Positions 1 through 10,314 of a stretch of DNA of 39,153 nt are shown here, piece after piece (the stretch's first letter is position 1; every line of letters begins with the position of its first letter). Under the pieces are notes generated by a model that ran no database searches, was not told the DNA's origin, and was given only the letters and a program-made list of their open reading frames with translations. The translations under genes were made by a program, and so were the position numbers. Source of the DNA: Pararhodobacter sp. (lineage in GTDB: Bacteria > Pseudomonadota > Alphaproteobacteria > Rhodobacterales > Rhodobacteraceae); NCBI GenBank assembly GCA_020832805.1, contig JAFIED010000258.1, positions 1-39,153 of the forward strand. The letters are read 5' to 3'.

Positions 1-40
1 CGCCCGGCCCCCCCCCCCCCCCCCCCGCCCGGTATGGTGA

Positions 41-1059
41 TCAGCGGAAGGGCGGCGAATACAGCAGCCCGCCTTCGGTATACTGCGCGTTCAGGCCGCG
101 CTCCAGACCGATGGGCGTATCCGCGCCAATGGTGGCGGCAAAGATCTCGCCATAGTTGCCCGCCACGCCGATGGCACGCACGGCCCATTCGGCGTCAAGC
201 CCGAACATCTCGCCCAGGTTGCCCTCGGTACCCAGAAGCCGGTTGATCTCGGGGTTGTCGGTGGGCGCAGCGGCCATTTCCTCGAGGTTATCGAGCGTCA
301 CGCCGTATTCCTCGGCGGCGATCAGCGCGTTCAGCGTCCAGCGCACGATATCCGACCACTGTTCGTCGCCATGGCGCACGGCGGGGCCCAGCGGCTCTTT
401 CGAGATGACCTCGGGCAGGATCACATGGGAACCCGGGTTCTCGAACCCTGCGCGCGTGGCGGCAAGGCCGGACACATCGGTGGTGTAGACATCGCAGGCA
501 CCGGCCAGATACTGCTGCTGCGCCTCGGCATTCGTTTCGATCGGCACCGGCTCGTAGCTCATGCCGTTGACGCGGAAATAGTCGGCCAGGTTCAGTTCGG
601 TGGTGGTGCCGGTCTGGATGCAGACGGTGGCGCCATCCAGTTCGGTGGCCGAGCTGACACCCAGATCAGCCGGCACCATGAAGCCCTGACCGTCGTAATA
701 ATTGGTGCCGGTAAAGGTCAGGCGCAGGTCGACATCGCGCGAGAAGGTCCAGGTGGTTTGCGTGCCAGCATGTCCACCTCGCCCGAGGCAAGCGCGGTAA
801 AGCGGGTCTGCCCGGTGGTCGGCACAAAGTTCACCGCCATCGGATCACCCAGCACAGCCGCGGCCACAGCCCGGCACACGGCCACGTCAAACCCCTGCCA
901 CACGCCGTCGGCATCGGGGGCAGAGAAACCGTTGACGCCGGTTGACACGCCGCAGTTCAACTCGCCCCGCGCCTGCACCTCTGCCAGCGTTTGCGCCGAT
1001 GCCATGCCGGCCATCAGCGCCGAAGCGGCAAGGGTGCCCATGAATACTGATTTCTTCAT
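41..1059 (-). pseudogene. aapJ: General L-amino acid ABC transporter substrate-binding protein (AapJ/BztA type), apparent 1-nt frameshift
   Basis: Two minus-strand ORFs join into one AapJ-like protein: MKKSVFMGTLAASALMAGMASAQTLAEVQARGELNCGVSTG...EVDMLAR | ...MVPADLGVSSATELDGATVCIQTGTTTELNLADYFR...LLYSPPFR. The frame breaks near 754-760. RBS-like AGGAAGAGG lies upstream of the ATG at 1059. Confidence 0.88.
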
Positions 1060-1485
1060 TCTGTACCTCTTCCTGTTGTGACCACCGCACTGACGGCGGT
1101 TCTTGCGCACCAGCAGCGGGCCCTTGCGCCGTCTGAACGACCCGTGGCGTCAGGCTGGCGACGAAGGCGCCCGGATCGTTGGCCGCTCCGTGAAATGTGA
1201 TCGCATTGTGTGAGCCGGTCAAGCTGAACTTGCCCGCGGCATGGGAACAGCCCTGCCTGCGGGGGCCAGGGCAGAGTGCCGGCGCGCAGAAATCCACGTC
1301 TGCCGGGTAAACCGTCACAGCCGCGCGGCGCTGAGTGATTTGGCGGCAGTCCCTGTGCGGCATCCCGTTGTCGTGGCGCCCGCAATCAGGACTTGCCCCC
1401 GCGATGCAGGCGCGCGATCCTCTCCTGCCGGCAAACCACGACAGAGTCACGGGGCACGGGAAATGCAGCAACAGCGGGCGCCCGC

Positions 1486-1983
1486 ATGACCGCGGCACAT
1501 GCAATCGGCGCCCTGCCGGTCGGCACGGGCCTGCTGGGGCTGACGGCCTGCCCCGGGGGGCGGGGGCCGGACAGTCTGGCGCAGGATATTGCCGACTGGC
1601 GGCGCTGGGGGGCCGCGCATGTGCTGAGCTTGCTGGAAAGCGGCGAAAGCCGCGCGCTGCGTCTGGATGGCCTGGGCAGCCTGCTGGCGGCCGAGGGGAT
1701 AACCTGGCACCGCCTGCCGATCCCTGATTTCGGCCTGCCCGATGCCGTTGGCATGGCGCGCTGGGCGGGGCTGTCGCCGGGGCTGCATCAGGCACTGGAT
1801 GCGGGGCAGAACGTGCTGATCCATTGCCGCGCCGGGCTGGGGCGCAGCGGCACCATGGGCGCCCTGTTGTTGGTCGAACGAGGCCTGCCGCCACAACAGG
1901 CAATTGACACCGTGCGCGCCGCCCGCCCCGGCGCGATAGAGACAGCGGCGCAGGCACGCTGGCTGCACGACCGGGGCCGCTGA
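1486..1983 (+). CDS. Protein tyrosine / dual-specificity phosphatase family protein
   Basis: Contains the P-loop signature HCRAGLGRSG (HCxxGxxRS/T) with an upstream candidate general-acid region; about 165 aa. Confidence 0.8.
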   Translation: MTAAHAIGALPVGTGLLGLTACPGGRGPDSLAQDIADWRRWGAAHVLSLLESGESRALRLDGLGSLLAAEGITWHRLPIPDFGLPDAVGMARWAGLSPGLHQALDAGQNVLIHCRAGLGRSGTMGALLLVERGLPPQQAIDTVRAARPGAIETAAQARWLHDRGR

Positions 1984-2005
1984 CGGCTGCGGCGGCGCAA
2001 GCCGC

Positions 2006-3787
2006 CTATTTTTCGGGCGGCAGCACGCGCAGGCGCAATTCGCGCAGCTGTTCGTTCGACGGCTCTGACGGGGCGTTCATCATCAGGTCTTCGGCGCGCT
2101 GGTTCATGGGGAACATGATGACCTCGCGGATATTCGTGGTGCCGGCCAGCAGCATGACGATCCGGTCGATGCCCGCCGCGCAGCCGCCATGCGGCGGTGC
2201 GCCATAGCGGAAGGCCTTGACCATGCCGCCAAAGCGCTTTTCCACCTCATCCTTGCCATAGCCGGCCAGTTCGAACGCCTTGAACATGATTTCCGGCTTG
2301 TGGTTGCGGATCGCACCTGAAAGCAGTTCATAGCCGTTGCAGGCCAGGTCATACTGATAGCCCTTGACCGCCAGCGGGTCGCCCTGCAGCGCCTCCATCC
2401 CGCCCTGCGGCATGGAAAACGGGTTGTGGCTGAAATCCACGGCGCCGGTTTCGGGGTCTTTCTCGTACATCGGGAAATCGACGATCCAGGCAAAGCGGAA
2501 GATATCGGTTTCGCTGAGGTTCAGTTCGCGCCCGATTTCCACGCGCGCCTTGGCCGCGACGGGCTCGAATGTCTCGGGCCGTCCGCCCAGAAAGAAGGCG
2601 GCATCGCCCGCACCCAGACCCAGTTGCTGGCGGATCGCCTCGGTCCGTTCGGGGCCGATGTTCTTGGCCAGCGGGCCGGCGGCTTCCATAACGCCGTCGT
2701 CGCCCTGGCGCCAAAAGATATACCCCATCCCCGGCAGCCCCTGCGCCTGGGCAAAGGCGTTCATCCGGTCGCAGAACTTGCGCGACCCGCCGGTCGGCGC
2801 GGGGATGGCGCGGATCTCGGTGCCCTCGTTTTCCAGCAGTTTGGCGAAGATCGCAAAGCCGGAGCCGCGAAAATGTTCGGATACATCCTGCATCACCAGC
2901 GGGCAGCGCAGGTCGGGCTTGTCGGTGCCGTATTTTGCCAGCGCCTCGGCATAGGCAATGCGCGGCCACTCGCCCACAACGCGCTGCCCGCCTGCGAACT
3001 GTTCGAACACCCCGCCGATCACCGGCTCCATCGCCGCAAACACGTCTTCCTGTTCGACAAAGCTCATTTCCACGTCAAGCTGGTAGAAATCGGTGGGCGA
3101 GCGGTCGGCGCGGGGGTCTTCGTCGCGGAAACAGGGCGCGATCTGGAAATAGCGGTCGAAGCCCGCCACCATGATCAGCTGCTTGAACTGCTGCGGCGCC
3201 TGCGGCAGGGCGTAGAACTTGCCCGGATGCAGGCGCGAGGGCACCAGAAAATCGCGCGCGCCCTCGGGGCTGCTGGCCGTAATGATCGGGGTCTGGAATT
3301 CGGTGAAACCCGCCTCCCACATGCGGTCACGAAACGCCTTTACCACCTTCGAGCGCAGCATCATGTTGGCATGCAGCGTTTCGCGCCGCAGGTCCAGAAA
3401 GCGGTAGGTCAGGCGCGTTTCCTCGGGGTAATCCGGCTCGCCGAAGACCGGCAGCGGCAGTTCATCGGCCTGGCCCAGCACGCGCAGGCCGCGCACATAG
3501 ACCTCGATCTCGCCGGTGGGAATTTTGGCATTCAACAGTTCCGGCGCGCGCGCCTTGACCACGCCATCAACCGAGATCACCCATTCGGATCGCAGCTTTT
3601 CCATCTCGGCAAAGGCAGGGCTGTCGCTGTCGGCCAGTACCTGGGTGATGCCGTAATGATCCCGCAGGTCGATGAACAGCACGCCGCCATGATCGCGCAC
3701 GCGATGCACCCAGCCGGCCAGGCGCACGGTCTGGCCCACATGCGCGGCATTGAGGTCGGCGCAGGTATGGCTGCGGTAGGGGTTCAT
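2006..3787 (-). CDS. aspS: Aspartate--tRNA ligase
   Basis: [46 protein letters not shown]..., class II motif [25 protein letters not shown]-terminal [27 protein letters not shown]; about 593 aa. Confidence 0.97.
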   Translation of the reverse strand: MNPYRSHTCADLNAAHVGQTVRLAGWVHRVRDHGGVLFIDLRDHYGITQVLADSDSPAFAEMEKLRSEWVISVDGVVKARAPELLNAKIPTGEIEVYVRGLRVLGQADELPLPVFGEPDYPEETRLTYRFLDLRRETLHANMMLRSKVVKAFRDRMWEAGFTEFQTPIITASSPEGARDFLVPSRLHPGKFYALPQAPQQFKQLIMVAGFDRYFQIAPCFRDEDPRADRSPTDFYQLDVEMSFVEQEDVFAAMEPVIGGVFEQFAGGQRVVGEWPRIAYAEALAKYGTDKPDLRCPLVMQDVSEHFRGSGFAIFAKLLENEGTEIRAIPAPTGGSRKFCDRMNAFAQAQGLPGMGYIFWRQGDDGVMEAAGPLAKNIGPERTEAIRQQLGLGAGDAAFFLGGRPETFEPVAAKARVEIGRELNLSETDIFRFAWIVDFPMYEKDPETGAVDFSHNPFSMPQGGMEALQGDPLAVKGYQYDLACNGYELLSGAIRNHKPEIMFKAFELAGYGKDEVEKRFGGMVKAFRYGAPPHGGCAAGIDRIVMLLAGTTNIREVIMFPMNQRAEDLMMNAPSEPSNEQLRELRLRVLPPEK

Positions 3788-3894
3788 CGCGGGCTCCATC
3801 GGCGGACAAGGGATGGGCGCGATACACAGGCTGGCGCCGGCGAAGTCAAGCCCGGCAGGGCCGATGCCCCGGGAAAGGCGCGCGCCGGCGCCGC

Positions 3895-4749
3895 TTATTC
3901 GTCGACGGGCTGGGCACCGAAGAACACGCCATCGTCCAGAACCTGCTCGACCGTGCTGCGCAGCACCTGGCGCTGGTTCTGGGCAAAGGCATAGGTCAGC
4001 GCCAGATCGCACAGCTGGTTGACCAGACGCGGCGTGCCGCCCGTGGCCTGATAAATCAATTCCGCGGCCTGCCGGCTGAACACATTGGGTTTTCCGCCCG
4101 CCTTGCGCAGCCGTTCGGCAATGTAGCCGCCAACACCCGGCAGATCCAGGCGGGGAAGATGATAGCTGGCGGCGACACGCTGGGCGAATTGTTCCAGATC
4201 GGGGCGGCGCACCACATCGCGCAGTTCCGGCTGGCCAGACAGCAACAGTTGCAGCACCTCGTCACGCCCGGCGTTGATGTTGGTCAGCATGCGCAGGTCT
4301 TCCAGCGCGTCGCGGTTCAGGTTCTGCGCTTCGTCGATGATGATCAGCACCCGGTTGCCCTGTCGATGCTCTGCCAGCAGAAAGGCCTGCAACGCCGCAA
4401 ACTGCGTGCCGGTGTCATCGGGCGCGGCGCCGGCGGGCAGTTCGACCTCCAGCGCGGCACAGACCCGGCGCAGGATATCGTTCACCCCCGGCCGCGCGTT
4501 CGAAATCATGCCGATGGTGATGTCACCGGGCAGGCCGTCGATGAAATAATGCAGCAGCGTCGTCTTGCCCGCGCCGATCTCGCCGCTGAGCAGCGTGATG
4601 GGCGCGCGGGTATCGAGCCCGTATTCCAGCATGGCCAGCGCCCCGCGGTGTTCAGGCGACCAGAACAGAAAGGCAGGATCCGGCGCCAGCGAAAACGGCC
4701 GCGCCTGCAGCCCGAAATGTTCCAGATAGTAGTTCAATGCCCGATTCAT
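3895..4749 (-). CDS. AAA family ATPase, ExeA/GspA-like
   Basis: [45 protein letters not shown]...; Walker [10 protein letters not shown]; Walker [27 protein letters not shown] in the C-terminal region. Confidence 0.85.
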   Translation of the reverse strand: MNRALNYYLEHFGLQARPFSLAPDPAFLFWSPEHRGALAMLEYGLDTRAPITLLSGEIGAGKTTLLHYFIDGLPGDITIGMISNARPGVNDILRRVCAALEVELPAGAAPDDTGTQFAALQAFLLAEHRQGNRVLIIIDEAQNLNRDALEDLRMLTNINAGRDEVLQLLLSGQPELRDVVRRPDLEQFAQRVAASYHLPRLDLPGVGGYIAERLRKAGGKPNVFSRQAAELIYQATGGTPRLVNQLCDLALTYAFAQNQRQVLRSTVEQVLDDGVFFGAQPVDE

Positions 4750-5241
4750 CAGCAGTCCGCCTTGGGGCGCGCCCATGCGCGCGACACCGGCCCGAACACG
4801 GAAGATGTGCCCGGCTGGTTAGTGCTAGTAGGGGAATCTGTCGACAATTCCAAATATTCACGGCGGTTTCAGGGCGCGGGACAGGGGCGCGCCGGCCGAT
4901 ATGGCCCGTCAAGATCGCCACAAGGTGATTCTCTGCTGTTCGCCCCGGTTGCCGAAAGGCGCTGAAAGCCCGATACAGACGGGCAGCGGCAGTCGTCATT
5001 GTTTGCGTTCTGGGAACAATCCTGAAGCACATGCAAGGATCGTTGCACAATGCCAAAGCAGAACAACCTATGCGTGCAAGTTGCCTGTACGGAAACAGTT
5101 TTTTTCGGTCCCGTGCGGTGAAAACCTGATCAATTTGATTTCCGGTTTTCCTGAATTTTGTTTAAATCGTGGCTGAAATCAGGCGAGTTGCGCGGCTTGG
5201 GGGAGTGTGCGCGACAAGCCAGACAGCTGCCGGTGTAAACC

Positions 5242-6018
5242 ATGACACTACAGATGCGCGGCGATGGCCGTATTGGCCCCCTTCCGCCCGAGGGGTTCGC
5301 CTTGTTGCCAGGGCAGGCTCGGCCAGTGCCGACCATGCAACCCTACCCCGTTCGCGTGGATCATGCCGCATTGCTGCCGGCATCGCCGGCGCGCACGGAT
5401 CGGGCACAGGGGGTCTATGCCCGCCTGATCAAGCGCGGCATCGATATCACCGGCGCCCTGGTGGCCCTTGTACTGGCGTTTCCGGTGTTCGCGCTGCTGG
5501 CCATTGCCCTGTGGATCGAAGGCGGCAACCCGATTTACAGCCAGACCAGGCTGGGCCGGAACGGGCGCAGGTTCCAGATGCTGAAGCTGCGCTCGATGGT
5601 GCAGGGCGCCGAGGGCAGGCTGGCTGCCTGCCTGGCTGCCGACCCGGCGTTGCGGCGCGAATGGGAACTGACCCAGAAACTGAAGAACGACCCGCGCATC
5701 ACCCCGCTGGGCAGGCTGATCCGCAAGACATCGCTGGACGAACTGCCTCAGCTTTTCAATGTGCTGAAGGGTGACATGAGCCTGGTCGGCCCACGCCCTA
5801 TGTTGCCTGATCAGCTGCCCCTGTACCTGCACCCTTCGGCCTATCTGGCAGTGCGACCGGGGCTAAGCGGGCTGTGGCAGGTGTCGGCGCGCAATGATGA
5901 CAGTTTCGAGGTACGCGCCCAGATCGACAAGACCTATGTCGAAACGCTGTCACCGATGGTCGATCTGCGCATTCTGCTGTCAACTGCCGGCGCTGTGATC
6001 AACGGCACCGGGTATTGA
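5242..6018 (+). CDS. Bacterial sugar transferase (undecaprenyl-phosphate glycosylphosphotransferase, exopolysaccharide biosynthesis, ExoY-like)
   Basis: KRGIDITGALVALVLAFPVF...GGNPIYSQTRLGRNGRRFQMLKLRSM...LIRKTSLDELPQLFNVLKGDMSLVGPRPMLPDQ...RPGLSGLWQVSAR. The start is uncertain (ATG at 5242 or 5335). Confidence 0.93.
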   Translation: MTLQMRGDGRIGPLPPEGFALLPGQARPVPTMQPYPVRVDHAALLPASPARTDRAQGVYARLIKRGIDITGALVALVLAFPVFALLAIALWIEGGNPIYSQTRLGRNGRRFQMLKLRSMVQGAEGRLAACLAADPALRREWELTQKLKNDPRITPLGRLIRKTSLDELPQLFNVLKGDMSLVGPRPMLPDQLPLYLHPSAYLAVRPGLSGLWQVSARNDDSFEVRAQIDKTYVETLSPMVDLRILLSTAGAVINGTGY

Positions 6019-6066
6019 CGCCGCTGTCCCCTTGCCTGCAGCCCGGCTGCCTGTCATGGCTGCCGC

Positions 6067-6726
6067 ATGACACAGCGCAGCCCCCTTTCACCTGACCGTC
6101 CCGCACCCGTGGTGCTGGCCATCGTCGCCATCTGCACGGTGCCCGAACTGCTGTTCCTGCTGGCCGAGACCCCGTTTCTGGGTCAGGGCGGGCTGCGCCG
6201 CACTGCGCTGATTCACGGCGCCTTCTGGCCGCGCCTGCTGATCGACTGGCAGCCGGTCTGGCCAGGTCAGCCGATGGCGATGTTTGTCACCTATGCCTTT
6301 CTGCATGGCGGGGTGATGCACCTGCTGTTCAACATGCTGGTCCTGGTGCATCTGGGGCGCGAGGCGGTGCCGCGCCTGGGTCAGCGCGGGTTTCTGCTGG
6401 CCTATGTGATCACGGCTGCGGGTGGGGCGGCGGCCTTCTGGCTGATCTCCGATGCGGTGGGGCCGATGGTGGGCGCGTCGGGTGCGGTCTTCGGGCTGTT
6501 CGGCATGACCCAGTACTGGGACTGGCAACGCCGCCGTGCCCGCAACGAGTCCCTGCGCCCGTTCTGGAACCTGATGGCGGGGCTGATCCTGATGAATGTC
6601 GCCCTCTACTTTCTGGCCGGTGGCTTTCTGGCATGGCAGGCGCATCTGGGCGGCTATGTCGCCGGTTTTCTGTTCGCCCGGATCGTTACGCCGACCTTGC
6701 ACCATCGCTGGCGCGATTTCGGTTGA
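6067..6726 (+). CDS. Rhomboid family intramembrane serine protease
   Basis: Multi-TM protein with HGGVMHLLFNMLVLVHLG and catalytic GASGAVFGLFG plus a C-terminal His region (AHLGGYVAGFLFAR). Confidence 0.92.
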   Translation: MTQRSPLSPDRPAPVVLAIVAICTVPELLFLLAETPFLGQGGLRRTALIHGAFWPRLLIDWQPVWPGQPMAMFVTYAFLHGGVMHLLFNMLVLVHLGREAVPRLGQRGFLLAYVITAAGGAAAFWLISDAVGPMVGASGAVFGLFGMTQYWDWQRRRARNESLRPFWNLMAGLILMNVALYFLAGGFLAWQAHLGGYVAGFLFARIVTPTLHHRWRDFG

Positions 6727-6751
6727 CAGGCGCGGGTTCGTCGATTGCAAT
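6723..6751 (+). promoter_or_regulatory. Candidate sigma70-type promoter for the ABC transporter cluster
   Basis: TTGACA (6723-6728), 17-bp spacer, TGCAAT (6746-6751, 4/6 to TATAAT), upstream of the ATPase start at 6803. The -35 box overlaps the rhomboid stop codon. Confidence 0.45.
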
Positions 6752-6802
6752 CACGCCCATGCTAGACAGGAACGATGAAGACCCCATGCAGACGAGCGCC
6801 CT

Positions 6803-7660
6803 TTGACCGACGCCAGCCCAGCCCCTGCCCTGGCCCGGGCATCAGATCAGGCGGACCGTGCCCACCCTGCCCCGGTCATCGCCATTCAGGGTCTGCACAA
6901 GGCCTATGGGTCACTTGAGGTGCTCAAAGGGGTCGATGTGACCGCCATGCCCGGACAGGTGATCGCGCTGATCGGATCGTCTGGGTCTGGCAAATCAACC
7001 CTGTTGCGCTGCTGCAACCTGCTGGAAGACAGCCAGCAGGGCGAGATCGTCTTTGATGGCGAACCCGTGCGCTGGCGCGGCAAGGGGGCAAACCGCCAGC
7101 CGGCAGACCGGGCACAGGTGGCGCGGATCCGTACCAACCTGTCCATGGTGTTTCAGGGCTTCAACCTGTGGTCGCACATGACCGTCCTGCAGAATGTGAT
7201 GGAGGCGCCGGTAACGGTGCTGCGCCATCCCCGCGCCGATGTCGAGGCGCGGGCGCGCGACCTGCTTGACAAGGTCGGCATCGGGGACAAGGCCGATGTC
7301 TACCCCGCCCAGATGTCCGGCGGCCAGCAACAGCGCGCCGCCATCGCGCGCGCATTGTGCATGCAGCCCCGTGCCCTGCTGTTCGACGAGCCCACCTCGG
7401 CACTGGACCCCGAGCTGGAGCAAGAGGTGATCCGCGTGATCAAGGCGCTGGCCCGCGAGGGGCGCACCATGCTGATCGTCACCCATGACATGACGCTTGC
7501 CGCCGATGTTGCCGACCATGTCATCTTCCTGCATCAGGGTCTGATCGAAGAGGAAGGCACGCCCGAGGCCCTGTTCGGCGCCCCGCGTTCGCCCCGGCTG
7601 CGCCAGTTCCTGCGCACCGCCGATGATGCGCCCGAAGCCCATGCGGCAGCCGGAAGCTGA
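6803..7660 (+). CDS. Polar amino acid ABC transporter ATP-binding protein (HisP/OccP family)
   Basis: Walker [14 protein letters not shown], signature [15 protein letters not shown], Walker [18 protein letters not shown] start; next in-frame alternatives were not tested. Confidence 0.93.
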   Translation: MTDASPAPALARASDQADRAHPAPVIAIQGLHKAYGSLEVLKGVDVTAMPGQVIALIGSSGSGKSTLLRCCNLLEDSQQGEIVFDGEPVRWRGKGANRQPADRAQVARIRTNLSMVFQGFNLWSHMTVLQNVMEAPVTVLRHPRADVEARARDLLDKVGIGDKADVYPAQMSGGQQQRAAIARALCMQPRALLFDEPTSALDPELEQEVIRVIKALAREGRTMLIVTHDMTLAADVADHVIFLHQGLIEEEGTPEALFGAPRSPRLRQFLRTADDAPEAHAAAGS

Positions 7661-7705
7661 CCGGAAACAAACAACAAAAAACCCATCCAACAAGGAGTAA
7701 CCACC

Positions 7706-8443
7706 ATGAAAAGACTGACCCTTGCCGCCGCCGCCCTGGCGCTTTCGGCCTCGGCCGCATTCGCGCAGGATGTTGTCCGCCTTGGCACCGAGGGGCTGTA
7801 CCCGCCTTTCAACTTCATCAATGATTCGACCGGGGAACTGACCGGATTCGAGATCGAGCTGGGCGATATCCTGTGCGAACGCGCGGGCCTGACCTGCGAA
7901 TGGGTGACCAACGACTGGGATACGATCATCCCCAATCTGGTGGCCGGCAACTACGATGCCATCATGGCCGGCATGAGCATCACCGACGCCCGGCGCGAGG
8001 TGATCTCGTTCACCGAGGCGTACAAACGTGCCAGCCCCTCGGCCTATATGGCGCTGGCGGGCACCGATGAATCGGTGATCGGATCGGGTGTGATTGCCGC
8101 GCAGTCGAACACCGTGCAGGCCGGGCTGGTCGCCGACACGGATGCCACGCTGCTGGAATTCCCCACGCCGGATGACACCATTTCGGCCGTACGCAACGGC
8201 GAGGTTGACGCGGTGCTGGCAGACCGTGAGTTCCTTGCGCCCTTTGTGGCGGATTCCGGCGGAGAACTGGTCTTCATCGGCGAGGCCGTGACCCCCGGCG
8301 ACGGCATCGGCATGGGCATTCGCCAATCCGATGATGAACTGCGCGCCACCTTCAACGACGCCATCGAGTCGGTCAAGGCCGATGGCACCCTGAACGAATT
8401 GCTGACGCGCTGGTTTGGCGACGAAGAGCCGTTGTTCGACTGA
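7706..8443 (+). CDS. Polar amino acid ABC transporter periplasmic substrate-binding protein
   Basis: Signal peptide MKRLTLAAAALALSASAAFA; SBP family 3 pattern RLGTEGLYPPFNFINDSTGELTGFEIELG...; AAGGAG RBS upstream. Confidence 0.93.
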   Translation: MKRLTLAAAALALSASAAFAQDVVRLGTEGLYPPFNFINDSTGELTGFEIELGDILCERAGLTCEWVTNDWDTIIPNLVAGNYDAIMAGMSITDARREVISFTEAYKRASPSAYMALAGTDESVIGSGVIAAQSNTVQAGLVADTDATLLEFPTPDDTISAVRNGEVDAVLADREFLAPFVADSGGELVFIGEAVTPGDGIGMGIRQSDDELRATFNDAIESVKADGTLNELLTRWFGDEEPLFD

Positions 8444-8519
8444 TCCGCCGCAGTTCCTGCCCTGACCCGGCCGGGGCGGCACCTGCCTGCTGCCCCGGCC
8501 CCGCGCGGACAAGCCCCGC

Positions 8520-9401
8520 ATGTTTTCTTTTTGTACCGATCCCGCGCTTCTGCCGGACTGGCAGTGGTTTGCCTGCTACCTGACAACCGGCACGCATTTC
8601 GCGTTCTACCGGTCTTTTCTGGTGGTGATGTTGCTGCTGGCCGTGGTGGCGCCACTGGCGCTGGGCATGGGCATGCTGGGCGCATTGGCCCTGCGTTCCG
8701 GGCTGGCGCCGGTCAGCCTGCTGGGCAAGGGTTATGTCAATCTTGTGCGCGGCGTGCCCGATATCGTGTTTTTCCTGTTCGTGCCCATTGCCCTGGGTCA
8801 GGGAATCGAATGGGTGCTGCATCATATCCATTGCCCTGACTGGGACCAGCCGATCCGCCAAGGCAATGATTTCGTTGTCTGCCGCGAGGCCAAGATGCCA
8901 CCCGTTGGCGCCTCGGCCTGGACACGCAATGTCTACGCCTTCGCGATGGCGGCAATCGCCTTTGCCCTGGTGTTTGGCGCCTTTGTGGCCAACACGCTGC
9001 ATGGCGCCATACAGGCCGTGCCGCGTGCACAGATCGAAACCGCCGAGGCCTATGGCATGACCCGCAGCCAGGCATTTCGCCGCATCACCATGCCCCAGAT
9101 GTGGGTTTTCGCCCTGCCCGGTCTGTCGAACATCTGGCAGATCCTGATCAAGTCGACACCGCTGCTGTTCCTGCTGGGCATTCAGGATGCGGTCTATTGG
9201 GCGCGTGAACTGGGCGGGGCCAAGACATCGCTGTTCACCTATCCGCACCCTGACTGGCGCGTGTGGTACTTTCTGGTCCTGCTGATCTTCTATCTGTTCC
9301 TGACCTGGACCAGCGAGCGCGGCTTTGGCGCCCTGAACCGGCGTCTGTCACGCGGCCAGGCCACCGCCGAGGGCGAGCGCCTGCGAAAGGCCGAAGCATG
9401 A
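8520..9401 (+). CDS. Polar amino acid ABC transporter permease
   Basis: His/Glu/Gln/Arg/opine family permease pattern: FVANTLHGAIQAVPRAQIETAEAYGMTRSQAFRRITMPQMWVFALPGLSNIWQILIKSTPLLF. Confidence 0.92.
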   Translation: MFSFCTDPALLPDWQWFACYLTTGTHFAFYRSFLVVMLLLAVVAPLALGMGMLGALALRSGLAPVSLLGKGYVNLVRGVPDIVFFLFVPIALGQGIEWVLHHIHCPDWDQPIRQGNDFVVCREAKMPPVGASAWTRNVYAFAMAAIAFALVFGAFVANTLHGAIQAVPRAQIETAEAYGMTRSQAFRRITMPQMWVFALPGLSNIWQILIKSTPLLFLLGIQDAVYWARELGGAKTSLFTYPHPDWRVWYFLVLLIFYLFLTWTSERGFGALNRRLSRGQATAEGERLRKAEA

Positions 9402-9459
9402 TCGCCCGGCACCTGCACCGCCCTGCCCGGGCTTGCCCGGCCTGTCAGGACCGCCTGTC

Positions 9460-10311
9460 ATGAGAACCTGCGCAGAAAGCTTTCAAGGCTACATCCTGCG
9501 GTCCATGGGCCGGGACCATGGCGAAAGACTGTTGCCGCGCGGGCTGGACATCACCTTTTGCGATCAGGTCTTTCTCATCGCCTCGGGTCTGATCTGGAAC
9601 ATCTATTTCGCAGCTTTCGCCATCGTCTTCGGGTTCTTCCTTGCCACCGTCGTGGCATTGGCCAAGTTCTCGGGCAACCCGTGGCTCAGCCGGCCGGCCG
9701 CCGGTTTCATCTTCTTCTTTCGTGGCTCGCCGCTTTTCATCCAGTTCTTCTTCTTCTACTCGGCCTTCGTGCTGTTGCCCCGCACAGGCATCGACATTCC
9801 CCTGGGCTTCGTCACGCTGACAGTGCAGACATCGGCCCTGACCACGGCGCAGGTGGGCGGGCTTGTCGTGCTGATCCTCAACACCACCGCCTATACGGCC
9901 GAATTGTTCTACGGCGCGTTGCGCGCGGTACCAAAGGGCGATCTGGAAGCGGCCGATGCCTATGGCATGACGGGCCTTGTCCGGTTTCGCCGCGTGGTCT
10001 GGCCGAACATGTTGCGGCTTGCCTGGCCCAGCTACACCAATGAAGCGATCTTTCTGACCCATTCCACCACGCTGGTCTTCCTGTCGGCCTTTCCCGCACG
10101 CCAGCAATCGGGCGAGGCATTCTATTACGCGCGCTACTTCGTGGACCAGACCTTCAATCCGTTTGTCGCCTATCCGTTGGTGGCGGCCTATTTCATCATG
10201 CTGACGCTGGTCATCATCGGCCTGTTCGGGCTGATCAACACGCGGCTGAACCGGCACTTGCCACGCGAGCGGCGCCAGCGTATCCGTTTTCGACCGCAGT
10301 ATATCAGGTAA
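9460..10311 (+). CDS. Polar amino acid ABC transporter permease (second subunit)
   Basis: FFFRGSPLFIQFFFFYSAF; NTTAYTAELFYGALRAVPKGDLEAADAYGMTGLVRFRRVVWPNMLRLAWPSY. Confidence 0.92.
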   Translation: MRTCAESFQGYILRSMGRDHGERLLPRGLDITFCDQVFLIASGLIWNIYFAAFAIVFGFFLATVVALAKFSGNPWLSRPAAGFIFFFRGSPLFIQFFFFYSAFVLLPRTGIDIPLGFVTLTVQTSALTTAQVGGLVVLILNTTAYTAELFYGALRAVPKGDLEAADAYGMTGLVRFRRVVWPNMLRLAWPSYTNEAIFLTHSTTLVFLSAFPARQQSGEAFYYARYFVDQTFNPFVAYPLVAAYFIMLTLVIIGLFGLINTRLNRHLPRERRQRIRFRPQYIR

Positions 10312-10314
10312 TTC

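Noticed and set aside
887-1957. 356-aa minus-strand ORF across the aapJ leader and phosphatase gene
   Set aside because: Low-complexity Arg/Pro/Ala translation overlapping better supported genes.
2426-3994. 522-aa plus-strand ORF opposite aspS
   Set aside because: Antisense to aspS with no recognisable domain.
6995-8521. 508-aa minus-strand ORF opposite the ABC transporter ATPase and SBP
   Set aside because: Overlaps two clear coding genes; no motif of its own.
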